6,295 nucleotides of DNA from Synechococcus sp. CPC35 (GTDB lineage: Bacteria; Cyanobacteriota; Cyanobacteriia; PCC-6307; Cyanobiaceae). Both the position numbers and the translations under genes were made by a program. Positions within the stretch are counted from its first letter, which is position 1. Every line of letters begins with the position of its first letter. The stretch spans positions 2,311 to 8,605 of the forward strand of contig NYUU01000068.1 of NCBI GenBank assembly GCA_002684175.1, read 5' to 3'. Under the pieces are notes generated by a model. It was not told the origin of the DNA. It worked only from the letters and a program-made list of their open reading frames with translations, and made no database searches. Positions 1 through 5,452 of the stretch are shown one piece after another.

Positions 1-413
1 ACGCGACCGCTGCTAACAGCCCAATCCAGCAGCGCAGCTCCTTCGCCGGTCAGCGCCCAGTCCAGATGATTGGGAAGGTTGATGCCATGGACAGCGAGAT
101 TATCCAGTTGGCTGATCCCCAGGCGACGGAGCATGCCATCCAGTTGCCTCTGTCCTTCAAGCAGAGTCAGACCGGGAAGCAGTTTGCTTGTGATCACCCA
201 TCCGCCTGCCGGGCGTCGACATCGGTGCATCAGTGCATCACCGATGAATGCTTCCGCAGGGCCATAGGCAGAAGCCGTTTCGATGTGGTTGATGCCCATT
301 TGTGCCGCTGTTTCGAGCACTTCCGACATCTGATCGGAGGAGTCAACAGCCCGCATGGTTCCAAGTGTGAACAGGCTCACGGCCCGTCCCTGGCCGAAGT
401 GTCGCGTCTTCAC
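1..413 (-). CDS. Aldo/keto reductase family protein (partial, N-terminal part)
   Basis: This entry covers the first 137 residues of an aldo/keto reductase; the rest lies beyond the left edge. The family folds as a TIM barrel and uses NAD(P)H to reduce carbonyls; the substrate cannot be told here. The start resembles the family (KTRHFG, then LGTMR at residues 17-21). The catalytic tetrad can be placed at Glu45 (in ETASAYG), Tyr50, Lys77 (in ITSK) and His109 (in VHG). Glu45 stands where classical members have Asp. From memory, an ETA-x-x-YG form occurs in the predicted-oxidoreductase branch that carries a C-terminal ferredoxin-like 4Fe-4S domain, but that end is not visible. The start is GTG at 413, chosen because it gives the family N-terminus. 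It overlaps the TGA of the upstream DUF151 gene (GTGA), and a GGGAG lies 4 nt upstream at 418-422, so translational coupling is likely. Confidence 0.88.
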   Translation of the reverse strand, partial: MKTRHFGQGRAVSLFTLGTMRAVDSSDQMSEVLETAAQMGINHIETASAYGPAEAFIGDALMHRCRRPAGGWVITSKLLPGLTLLEGQRQLDGMLRRLGISQLDNLAVHGINLPNHLDWALTGEGAALLDWAVSSGR

Positions 414-997
414 TCGTCTCCCGAGTTATCGGACTCCGGGGGCTCTGGATCCTGGGATTTGCTGTTGGGATCACTGCGTCCGCGCAGATGTCGCACCAGG
501 GCTGCTGGGCTCAGGTCATCCACGAACCTGCTGAAGGCGTTCTGGTCCTCAGCATCAGCTTCTGCGTCCACCGCGATGGAGGCTTCCGCCACCACCTCTT
601 CCAGCATCCAGATCCCGCTGCCGGTGCGGACAGCGAGAGCGATGGCGTCACTAGGACGGGCATCCACCTCGATGATCTCAATGTCATCATCCGGATTTTG
701 CTCTCCGTCATCGCCTTCAGCGCGCAGTTTGAGCACGGCGTGAAATGTGCTGTCTTCGATGGCATGAACAATCACCCGATCCAGCTCCAGGCCACCCGCC
801 ACCAGTAGTGCAGCCATCAGGTCATGACTCAGAGGCCTGGGTGGGGACGTTCCCTGCAGGCCGGCCATGATGTTGTGTGCCTGTGCCTGATCGATCCAGA
901 TCGGAATTTGACGTCGTCCACTCGGATCCCTCAACAGCACGATTGGTGTGCGGCTGGAGGCATCAAGCGCGATTCCCGCGACGCTCATTTCAACCAT
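410..997 (-). CDS. Bifunctional nuclease (BFN/DUF151) family protein
   Basis: This 195-residue protein belongs to the DUF151 / bifunctional nuclease domain family. Members are widespread in bacteria, and plant homologues have been reported to have DNase and RNase activity; the role in cyanobacteria is not settled. The domain spans roughly residues 2-140. Visible family features are the opening VAGIALD, the PIWI segment near 32-35, a PRPLSHDLM block at 53-61, and the strongly conserved ARPSDAIALAVR block at 113-124. An acidic insertion sits at about 96-105, and the C-terminal 20 residues are polar, acidic and probably disordered. The ATG at 997 is preferred over an in-frame ATG at 988 because GGGAG (1005-1009) lies 7 nt upstream of it. 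The gene overlaps the downstream aldo/keto reductase by 4 nt, and its 5' end is about 40-50 bp from the divergent ribE. The family call is firm; the cellular function is open. Confidence 0.9.
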   Translation of the reverse strand: MVEMSVAGIALDASSRTPIVLLRDPSGRRQIPIWIDQAQAHNIMAGLQGTSPPRPLSHDLMAALLVAGGLELDRVIVHAIEDSTFHAVLKLRAEGDDGEQNPDDDIEIIEVDARPSDAIALAVRTGSGIWMLEEVVAEASIAVDAEADAEDQNAFSRFVDDLSPAALVRHLRGRSDPNSKSQDPEPPESDNSGDE

Positions 998-1028
998 TGC
1001 GGAGCTCCCGCTATGACCGATTATGGCC

Positions 1029-1032
1029 GGAG
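1029..1032 (+). promoter_or_regulatory. Shine-Dalgarno of ribE (ambiguous start)
   Basis: GGAG (followed by AGAG) lies 6 nt upstream of ATG 1039 but 15 nt upstream of ATG 1048. Spacing favours 1039, while family conservation of the MFTG N-terminus favours 1048. Confidence 0.5.
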
Positions 1033-1047
1033 AGAGCCATGCAGGCG

Positions 1048-1701
1048 ATGTTCACAGGCCTGGTGCTGTCTGTCGGGAGGATCGAGCGACGCGCCGGCGC
1101 CGTGATCGTCACCGGGTGCGACCCTTTCGGACCACTTGCACTTGGAGACAGTGTCGCTGTGGATGGGGTCTGCCTCACTGTTGCTGAACAGGTGGCGGAT
1201 GGCTTCCGCGCCGATGTGAGTGAGGAGACACTTCATCGCACCACCCTTGGACGGAAAGCCGATCGTGGCGGGGCTGTGAATCTCGAACCGGCCCTGCGAC
1301 TCAGTGACAGGTTGGGAGGCCATCTCGTCAGCGGCCATGTTGATGCCCCGGGTGAGGTGCTTCGACTCGAAGAGCTCCCCCACTCATGGAATCTCGAGCT
1401 GCGCTGGCTGGAACCGCGTTTCGGCCGTTATGTCTGCGAGAAGGCCAGCATTGCGGTGGACGGCATCAGCCTCACCGTGGCGATCTGCAGTGATGAAGGG
1501 GTTGATTTCTCCCTTGCCGTGATCCCACACACATGGTCCTCCACGACATTGAAAGGTCTTGCTGTCGGAGATCGGGTCAATCTGGAAGCGGATCAGCTTG
1601 CCCGATACGCGGAACGTCTGCTGCGGGCGGACCCAGACAACGGCCAATCTTCCAAGCCGGACCTGTCAGCGAGCTGGTTGGCCGCTCATGGCTGGTCCTG
1701 A
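1048..1701 (+). CDS. ribE: Riboflavin synthase, alpha subunit
   Basis: Riboflavin synthase converts two molecules of 6,7-dimethyl-8-ribityllumazine into riboflavin and 5-amino-6-ribitylaminouracil, the last step of riboflavin synthesis, in the cytoplasm. The 217-residue length fits the family. Two tandem lumazine-binding domains are plain from the internal repeat: GDSVAVDGVCLTV at residues 33-45 and KASIAVDGISLTV at 132-144. The hallmark GGHLVSGHVD at 90-99 opens the second half, and VNLE occurs near the end of both domains. The start is placed at ATG 1048 because it gives the near-invariant N-terminus MFTGLV. An in-frame ATG at 1039 would add three residues (MQA) and is better spaced from a GGAG at 1029-1032, so the true start may be 1039. 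The gene stands alone on its strand. It diverges from the DUF151 gene, and its last 16 bp overlap the end of the cyAbrB-like gene. Confidence 0.95.
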   Translation: MFTGLVLSVGRIERRAGAVIVTGCDPFGPLALGDSVAVDGVCLTVAEQVADGFRADVSEETLHRTTLGRKADRGGAVNLEPALRLSDRLGGHLVSGHVDAPGEVLRLEELPHSWNLELRWLEPRFGRYVCEKASIAVDGISLTVAICSDEGVDFSLAVIPHTWSSTTLKGLAVGDRVNLEADQLARYAERLLRADPDNGQSSKPDLSASWLAAHGWS

Positions 1702-2057
1702 TCGAGTTGATGGAGAAGGATTACGCCTGAGTCCTCTTCCAGCTCAATCCTGAATTCCTGGCCGGGTTCCAGGCCGAGACGACGGGTGTAGGCATGGCCG
1801 ATGAGCAGGTTGCCGTTGCCGTGAACACGGGTCCGGAACTCTGCTTGTCTGCCGCGGACGCCGGTTGCACTGGACGTGGTGCTCTTCGGCAATTGCCAGC
1901 CCTGGGACTCGGCTTTGGCTTCGACAAGCGCGCGATAGAAGCTTTTCTTGAGAAGCCGCCCGCTGGGGCCGACATATCCACATCCACGAGCAATGTCATC
2001 TTCCGGCCGATTGCTCAGGGATCTGGCTTTGTCCAGCAGTTCTTTGCCGACGAGCAT
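1686..2057 (-). CDS. Cyanobacterial AbrB-like (cyAbrB) transcriptional regulator
   Basis: This is a small cytoplasmic DNA-binding protein of the cyanobacterial AbrB-like type, 123 residues from the ATG. The N-terminal conserved region covers about residues 1-50: LVGKELLDK, then a RGCGYVG segment and FYRALVEAKA. A basic linker near 55-78 leads to the C-terminal AbrB/SpoVT-like domain at about 79-118 (GNLLIGHAYTRRLGLEPGQEF). In cyanobacteria, proteins of this family act as global regulators of carbon/nitrogen metabolism and other genes; the targets here are unknown. The start is set at ATG 2057. A TTG at 2066 would add three residues, but neither site has a clear Shine-Dalgarno. The gene lies 54 nt downstream of ctaE on the same strand and could be co-transcribed with the oxidase genes. 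Its stop lies inside the end of ribE on the other strand. Confidence 0.88.
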   Translation of the reverse strand: MLVGKELLDKARSLSNRPEDDIARGCGYVGPSGRLLKKSFYRALVEAKAESQGWQLPKSTTSSATGVRGRQAEFRTRVHGNGNLLIGHAYTRRLGLEPGQEFRIELEEDSGVILLHQLDQDQP

Positions 2058-2070
2058 TTCAGCCAATAAA

Positions 2071-2078
2071 TCAATTGA
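2071..2078. promoter_or_regulatory. TCAATTGA palindrome upstream of the cyAbrB-like gene
   Basis: A perfect 8-bp palindrome lies 13 nt upstream of the ATG of the AbrB-like gene, in the short gap after ctaE. Its position would suit an operator or part of a local promoter, but palindromes of this size occur by chance and no function is shown. Confidence 0.2.
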
Positions 2079-2085
2079 ATTTTGG

Positions 2086-2109
2086 CCTTGCTGGTCAATC
2101 GAGGCAAGG
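2086..2109 (-). other. Possible hairpin between ctaE and the cyAbrB-like gene
   Basis: CCTTGC (2086-2091) and GCAAGG (2104-2109) can pair as a 6-bp stem with a 12-nt loop, just after the ctaE stop. On the minus strand it is followed by CCAAAATT rather than a U-tract, so it is not a convincing intrinsic terminator. It could be a weak attenuator, an RNA-processing site, or chance. Confidence 0.25.
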
Positions 2110-2111
2110 GA

Positions 2112-2735
2112 TCAGAGCAAATAAAGAATCACAAAGAGAACAACCCAGATCCCATCAACGAAATGCCAGTAAAGCTCAGCTGCCTCCAGAGGAAAATGAT
2201 CGGCAGCGGTGACCCGACCATCGGGCTCCCGTGTCTGCCACCAGACAATCAGGATCATCAGGGCACCGAGGGTGACGTGCAGGCCGTGGAATCCAGTGGC
2301 GGCGTAGAAGGTGCTGGCAAAAAGGTTTTCTGTAAGTCCGAAGGGCAGCGTGAAGTACTCGACCATCTGACTCACCAGAAAAGCGAATCCCAGCCCGGCC
2401 GTGACCATGAGCCAGAGGCGGCAGCGCTTGTGATCAGCCATCCGGATGGCCTGGCCGGCTCGGTGAAATGTTGCGCTGCTCACCAGGAGCAGAACAGTGT
2501 TGAGAATCGGTAGCGGAAGTTCCAGCTCGTATATGGACCCTTCCGGCAGGGGATTGACTGCTTTGAAAGTCAGGTAGGCCGCGAAGAAACCCGCGAAGGT
2601 CATCGCATCGGCAACAAGAAAGGTGGCGAGACCGAACATTCGATGGTCTGGATGCTCTTCATGTCCTCCATGTCCAGCATGGTCTTCCTGTTCGTTTTCG
2701 TTTTCAACGCTGTCGGCCTGTATTGCACTGGTCAT
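2112..2735 (-). CDS. ctaE: Cytochrome c oxidase subunit III
   Basis: Subunit III (207 residues) is an integral membrane partner of CtaD. It has no redox centre and in known oxidases stabilises the catalytic subunit and supports proton uptake. A hydrophilic N-terminus of about 32 residues carries five histidines spaced exactly three apart (His19, 22, 25, 28, 31). It is followed by about five hydrophobic segments, as expected for a short COX3: FGLATFLVADAMTFAGFFAA near 34-53, LPILNTVLLLVSSATFHRA, WLMVTAGLGFAFLVSQMVEY, a GFHGLHVTLGALMIL segment, and the closing LYWHFVDGIWVVLFVILYLL. FHGLHV and YWHFVDGIW are family signatures. The ATG at 2735 overlaps the ctaD TGA (ATGA), and a GGAG (2745-2748) sits 9 nt upstream inside ctaD. 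This implies translational coupling in the ctaCDE operon. Confidence 0.96.
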   Translation of the reverse strand: MTSAIQADSVENENEQEDHAGHGGHEEHPDHRMFGLATFLVADAMTFAGFFAAYLTFKAVNPLPEGSIYELELPLPILNTVLLLVSSATFHRAGQAIRMADHKRCRLWLMVTAGLGFAFLVSQMVEYFTLPFGLTENLFASTFYAATGFHGLHVTLGALMILIVWWQTREPDGRVTAADHFPLEAAELYWHFVDGIWVVLFVILYLL

Positions 2736-4402
2736 TTGCCGCTGCTCCAGAGATCACGACCGCTGGTGGAGGCCAGATCGAGTTGGTCGGCTGGCACGCC
2801 GTAGCCATAGGGTTCCTCCACTAGAGGTGCCTCTCCGATCCAGTTCTCAACAGGCGGTGGAGAGCTTGTCAGCCATTCAGGGGTGAGTGCATTCCATGGA
2901 TTGTCACCCGCCGGCGTGCCTTTGAGTGCACTGTGAATGACATTCCAGAGGAATGGGAGAGTGCTGATCGCCATCATCAGTGCTCCAACAGAACTCAACT
3001 GGTTGATCAATGTGAACTGCGGGTCGTATTCGGCAACTCTTCGTGGCATGCCGTTGAGGCCAAGCCAGTGCTGAGGACCAAAGCAGAGATTGAAACCGAT
3101 GAACGTGAGGGCACAGTGAAGACGACCGAGATCCTCATTCAGCATCCGACCGGTGACTTTCGGATACCAGTGATAAACCGAGGCGAAAATAATGAATACC
3201 GACCCACCAAAAACAATGTAGTGAAAATGGGCGACCACAAAATAGGTGTCATGGACATGAATGTCGAACGGCACCTGAGCCAGGGCAACACCTGTGATGC
3301 CCCCTAGGACAAAATTAACGATGAAGCCACAGGAAAAAAGAATCGCACTGTTGAGGGAAATCCTTCCTCCCCAGAGAGTTGCAAGCCAATTGAAGAATTT
3401 AATACCAGTTGGTACGGCAATGAATGCTGTCGCAATGGTAAAAAAGAGGCGCATCCAAGGAGGAGTCCCGCTGGTGAACATGTGGTGTGCCCAGACAACC
3501 AGCCCAAGAATGACGATAGCCATGATCGAATAAACCATGGTCACATAACCGAAAAGAGGCTTGCGAGCATGCACAGGTAGAATTTCACTGACCAGGCCGA
3601 AAGCTGGTAAAACCATGATATAAACAGCGGGGTGGGAATAAAACCAAAAAAGATGTTGATAAACAACTACATTGCCACCAAGAGCAGGGTTAAAAAAGCC
3701 AGTATGTGCAACGATGTCAAAACTTAGTAAAACCAGAGTCCCTGCAAGTACAGGCGTCGAAAGAACAACCAGAATGCTTGTGCCAAGCATGGCCCAGCAA
3801 TACATCGGGAGTTGCATGAGTTTGAGGCCTGGTCGTCGCAACTTTAGGATTGTGGCTATGAAATTGATGCCTCCGAAGATTGAACTTCCTCCTAAAAGCA
3901 AAACACTCAGAATCCAGATGATCTGACCAGTTGCTGGGGTAGTAATGCTTAGAGGTGGATAAGCAGTCCATCCAGATTGAGCTGCCCCGGTTAAAAAATA
4001 ACTGGCAATCAGCATCAGTCCTGCTGGTGGAATTAACCAGAAAGCGACAGCATTCAAGCGTGGAAATGCCATGTCCCTAGCGCCAACATAAAAGGGAATT
4101 AAATAATTTCCAAAAGCTCCATTAACAACGGGAACAATCCACAGGAAAATCATCACAGTTCCATGAAGTGTGAGCACCTGGTTGTAGACATCCCGTGGCA
4201 TAAAGTCGGACACAGGGCTGAGCAACTCGGTGCGAATTGCTCCGGCCAGTGCTCCGCCGACGAGGTAGAAGGCAAAGCCGCAGACCAGATACTGCAGGCC
4301 GATCACCTTGTGATCAACACTGAAGCTGAAGTACCTCAACCAGCCCGAGGGTTGTAATGGCTGTTTCGGTGCTCTTGTTTCAGGAGAGAGTGCAACCGTC
4401 AT
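2732..4402 (-). CDS. ctaD: Cytochrome c oxidase subunit I (aa3 type, A2 subclass)
   Basis: This is the catalytic subunit of the heme-copper terminal oxidase (556 residues, about 12 transmembrane helices). It reduces O2 to water with electrons from CuA in CtaC and pumps protons. All cofactor ligands can be placed: His80 and His394 for low-spin heme a, His392 for heme a3, and His257, His306 and His307 for CuB. Tyr261 is at the position of the tyrosine cross-linked to a CuB histidine, and Lys335 (in PTGIK) is the K-channel lysine. Helix VI reads WFYSHPAVY, with Tyr255-Ser256 and Ala259 where A1-type enzymes have the proton-channel Glu; this marks the A2 subclass. ATG 4402 begins 2 nt after the ctaC stop with no strong Shine-Dalgarno, suggesting reinitiation or coupling. 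The middle of the gene is visibly AT-richer than its ends and its neighbours. Confidence 0.98.
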   Translation of the reverse strand: MTVALSPETRAPKQPLQPSGWLRYFSFSVDHKVIGLQYLVCGFAFYLVGGALAGAIRTELLSPVSDFMPRDVYNQVLTLHGTVMIFLWIVPVVNGAFGNYLIPFYVGARDMAFPRLNAVAFWLIPPAGLMLIASYFLTGAAQSGWTAYPPLSITTPATGQIIWILSVLLLGGSSIFGGINFIATILKLRRPGLKLMQLPMYCWAMLGTSILVVLSTPVLAGTLVLLSFDIVAHTGFFNPALGGNVVVYQHLFWFYSHPAVYIMVLPAFGLVSEILPVHARKPLFGYVTMVYSIMAIVILGLVVWAHHMFTSGTPPWMRLFFTIATAFIAVPTGIKFFNWLATLWGGRISLNSAILFSCGFIVNFVLGGITGVALAQVPFDIHVHDTYFVVAHFHYIVFGGSVFIIFASVYHWYPKVTGRMLNEDLGRLHCALTFIGFNLCFGPQHWLGLNGMPRRVAEYDPQFTLINQLSSVGALMMAISTLPFLWNVIHSALKGTPAGDNPWNALTPEWLTSSPPPVENWIGEAPLVEEPYGYGVPADQLDLASTSGRDLWSSGK

Positions 4403-4404
4403 AT

Positions 4405-5271
4405 TCAGGCGTTGGAAACAAGGTTTGTTTCAGGGGATTGAAGGGCGGGATCCTGCTTGGCGTTTGTCTGGAACCAGTCCTGCCATTCATCAGGATCTTC
4501 AACTACAACGGTGGAACGCATTCCACCGTGATACGGACCGCAAAGTTCTGCGCACACAATTGGATAGCGGCCTGGGCGGGTTGGGGTGAAGCTCAGCTGC
4601 GTTGGCTGGCCGGGAATGACATCCTGCTTCAGACGAAACTGGGGAACCCAGAAGGCATGAATCACATCCTTGGCTTCCATTTGTAGGGTGACTGGCCGAT
4701 CTGCTGGAACATGTAATTCACCTGAAGTGATGTCTCCATCCGGATAATGAAAAAGAAATGCAAATTGCATCGCTGTCACTTCAATGGAAAGAACATTTGC
4801 GACTTCTCCGGAATCAATCGATCCGGAACTGATGCCTCCCCAGATGCGTTGATCCTGGCTCTCGCTCATGGCCATGTGGTCATGGGCAAGAGGAACCATT
4901 CCACCCATTCGGTCATAAATGTCGTAGCTGTAAAGACCGACGAAAAGAATCACAACTGCCGGAACAGCAGTCCAGAAAATTTCAAGTGGAAGATTGCCTT
5001 CGATCGCAACACCGTCGCCAATTTGACCGGCTTTTTTGCGAAAACGGACAAGACTGAAAATTAGTATGCCTACGATTCCGACAAAAAGGATGGTGCCGAT
5101 TGTGAAAAGAACCTGAAAAAGTTCGTCGTAAATCGGGGCATTCAGGCTTGCATCCGTCGGCAGGAGGTTGATGTTCTGGCCAATCCAAAGGCCACCCAGC
5201 GCAAGAACCATCCCAATGACAAGAGTCAGGATGGATGAAGGGATCTGCACAGCTGAAATCCCTGACTTCAT
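4405..5271 (-). CDS. ctaC: Cytochrome c oxidase subunit II (CuA)
   Basis: Subunit II takes electrons from a soluble carrier (cytochrome c6 or plastocyanin in cyanobacteria) through its CuA centre and passes them to CtaD. It has 288 residues: two N-terminal transmembrane helices (about 13-32 and 54-76, with a further hydrophobic stretch at 98-115) and a C-terminal cupredoxin domain on the outer or lumenal side. The CuA ligands are complete: His205, Cys240, Glu242, Cys244, His248 and Met251 (CAELCGPYHGGM). A Met/His-rich loop at 122-135 precedes the domain. The aromatic segment at 168-176 (MQFAFLFHY) has Phe170 and Phe172 where most subunits II have Trp. The start is given as ATG 5271, but it lacks a clear Shine-Dalgarno. 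An in-frame GTG at 5250 has AGGGA 8 nt upstream and would remove seven residues. This is the first gene of the ctaCDE operon. Confidence 0.96.
   Translation of the reverse strand: MKSGISAVQIPSSILTLVIGMVLALGGLWIGQNINLLPTDASLNAPIYDELFQVLFTIGTILFVGIVGILIFSLVRFRKKAGQIGDGVAIEGNLPLEIFWTAVPAVVILFVGLYSYDIYDRMGGMVPLAHDHMAMSESQDQRIWGGISSGSIDSGEVANVLSIEVTAMQFAFLFHYPDGDITSGELHVPADRPVTLQMEAKDVIHAFWVPQFRLKQDVIPGQPTQLSFTPTRPGRYPIVCAELCGPYHGGMRSTVVVEDPDEWQDWFQTNAKQDPALQSPETNLVSNA
5259..5263 (-). promoter_or_regulatory. Shine-Dalgarno-like AGGGA for an alternative ctaC start
   Basis: AGGGA lies 8 nt upstream of the in-frame GTG at 5250-5248, which begins VQIPSS. The longer ATG start at 5271 has no comparable motif, so this site may decide the real start. 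Confidence 0.4.
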
Positions 5272-5418
5272 TTCAGCGTATGGAGTACTGAGCGCATCTC
5301 CATAAAGTGATTGTTAAGCCACGGATCGTGTCAGCAAAGGTGGATGTTCGGCTGCGAATACTTGTTGCAGTAAGCCACAGAACATGCCGGTTGTGATTTG
5401 ATCGCTAGCGTCCGAATA

Positions 5419-5433
5419 GTGACGGTCAGTCAC
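5419..5433. promoter_or_regulatory. GTGAC-N5-GTCAC inverted repeat upstream of ctaA
   Basis: A perfect 5-bp inverted repeat with a 5-bp centre ends 19 nt before the ctaA ATG. It could be an operator for a dimeric regulator, or a small stem in the ctaA 5' leader close to the ribosome binding site. No known consensus is claimed. Confidence 0.3.
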
Positions 5434-5440
5434 ATCGGAT

Positions 5441-5444
5441 GGAG
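5441..5444 (+). promoter_or_regulatory. Shine-Dalgarno of ctaA
   Basis: GGAG lies 8 nt upstream of ATG 5453. It supports that start over the in-frame ATG at 5468. Confidence 0.6.
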
Positions 5445-5452
5445 TTCTATCG

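Larger units (their letters stand above)
5272..5452. promoter_or_regulatory. Divergent ctaC / ctaA control region
   Basis: This 181-bp gap lies between the divergent starts of ctaC and ctaA and must hold or abut the promoters of both. I see no strong sigma-70 promoter. A weak ctaC candidate is TTGCTG (5332-5337, minus) with AACAAT (5310-5315, minus) at a 16-bp spacing. A weak ctaA candidate is TTGTGA at 5391-5396 with a poor -10. Also present are an 8-bp direct repeat (TAAGCCAC at 5315-5322 and 5371-5378) and a GTGAC-N5-GTCAC palindrome at 5419-5433. Confidence 0.6.

Noticed and set aside
66..743. 225-codon open frame on the plus strand
   Set aside because: It is antisense to the aldo/keto reductase and DUF151 genes, both with clear family motifs. 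Its product is Ser/Ala/Arg-rich with no recognisable domain.
1021..1383. 120-codon minus-strand frame over ribE
   Set aside because: It is antisense to the well-supported riboflavin synthase and has no domain.
2086..2109. Intrinsic terminator after ctaE
   Set aside because: The stem is only 6 bp with a 12-nt loop and no following U-tract. It is kept only as a low-confidence hairpin.
2082..2513. 143-codon open frame on the plus strand
   Set aside because: It lies antisense to ctaE, whose identity is certain, and its product has no recognisable features.
2933..3307. 124-codon plus-strand frame antisense to ctaD
   Set aside because: It is a shadow of the ctaD reading frame, with a hydrophilic, low-meaning product and no supporting Shine-Dalgarno.
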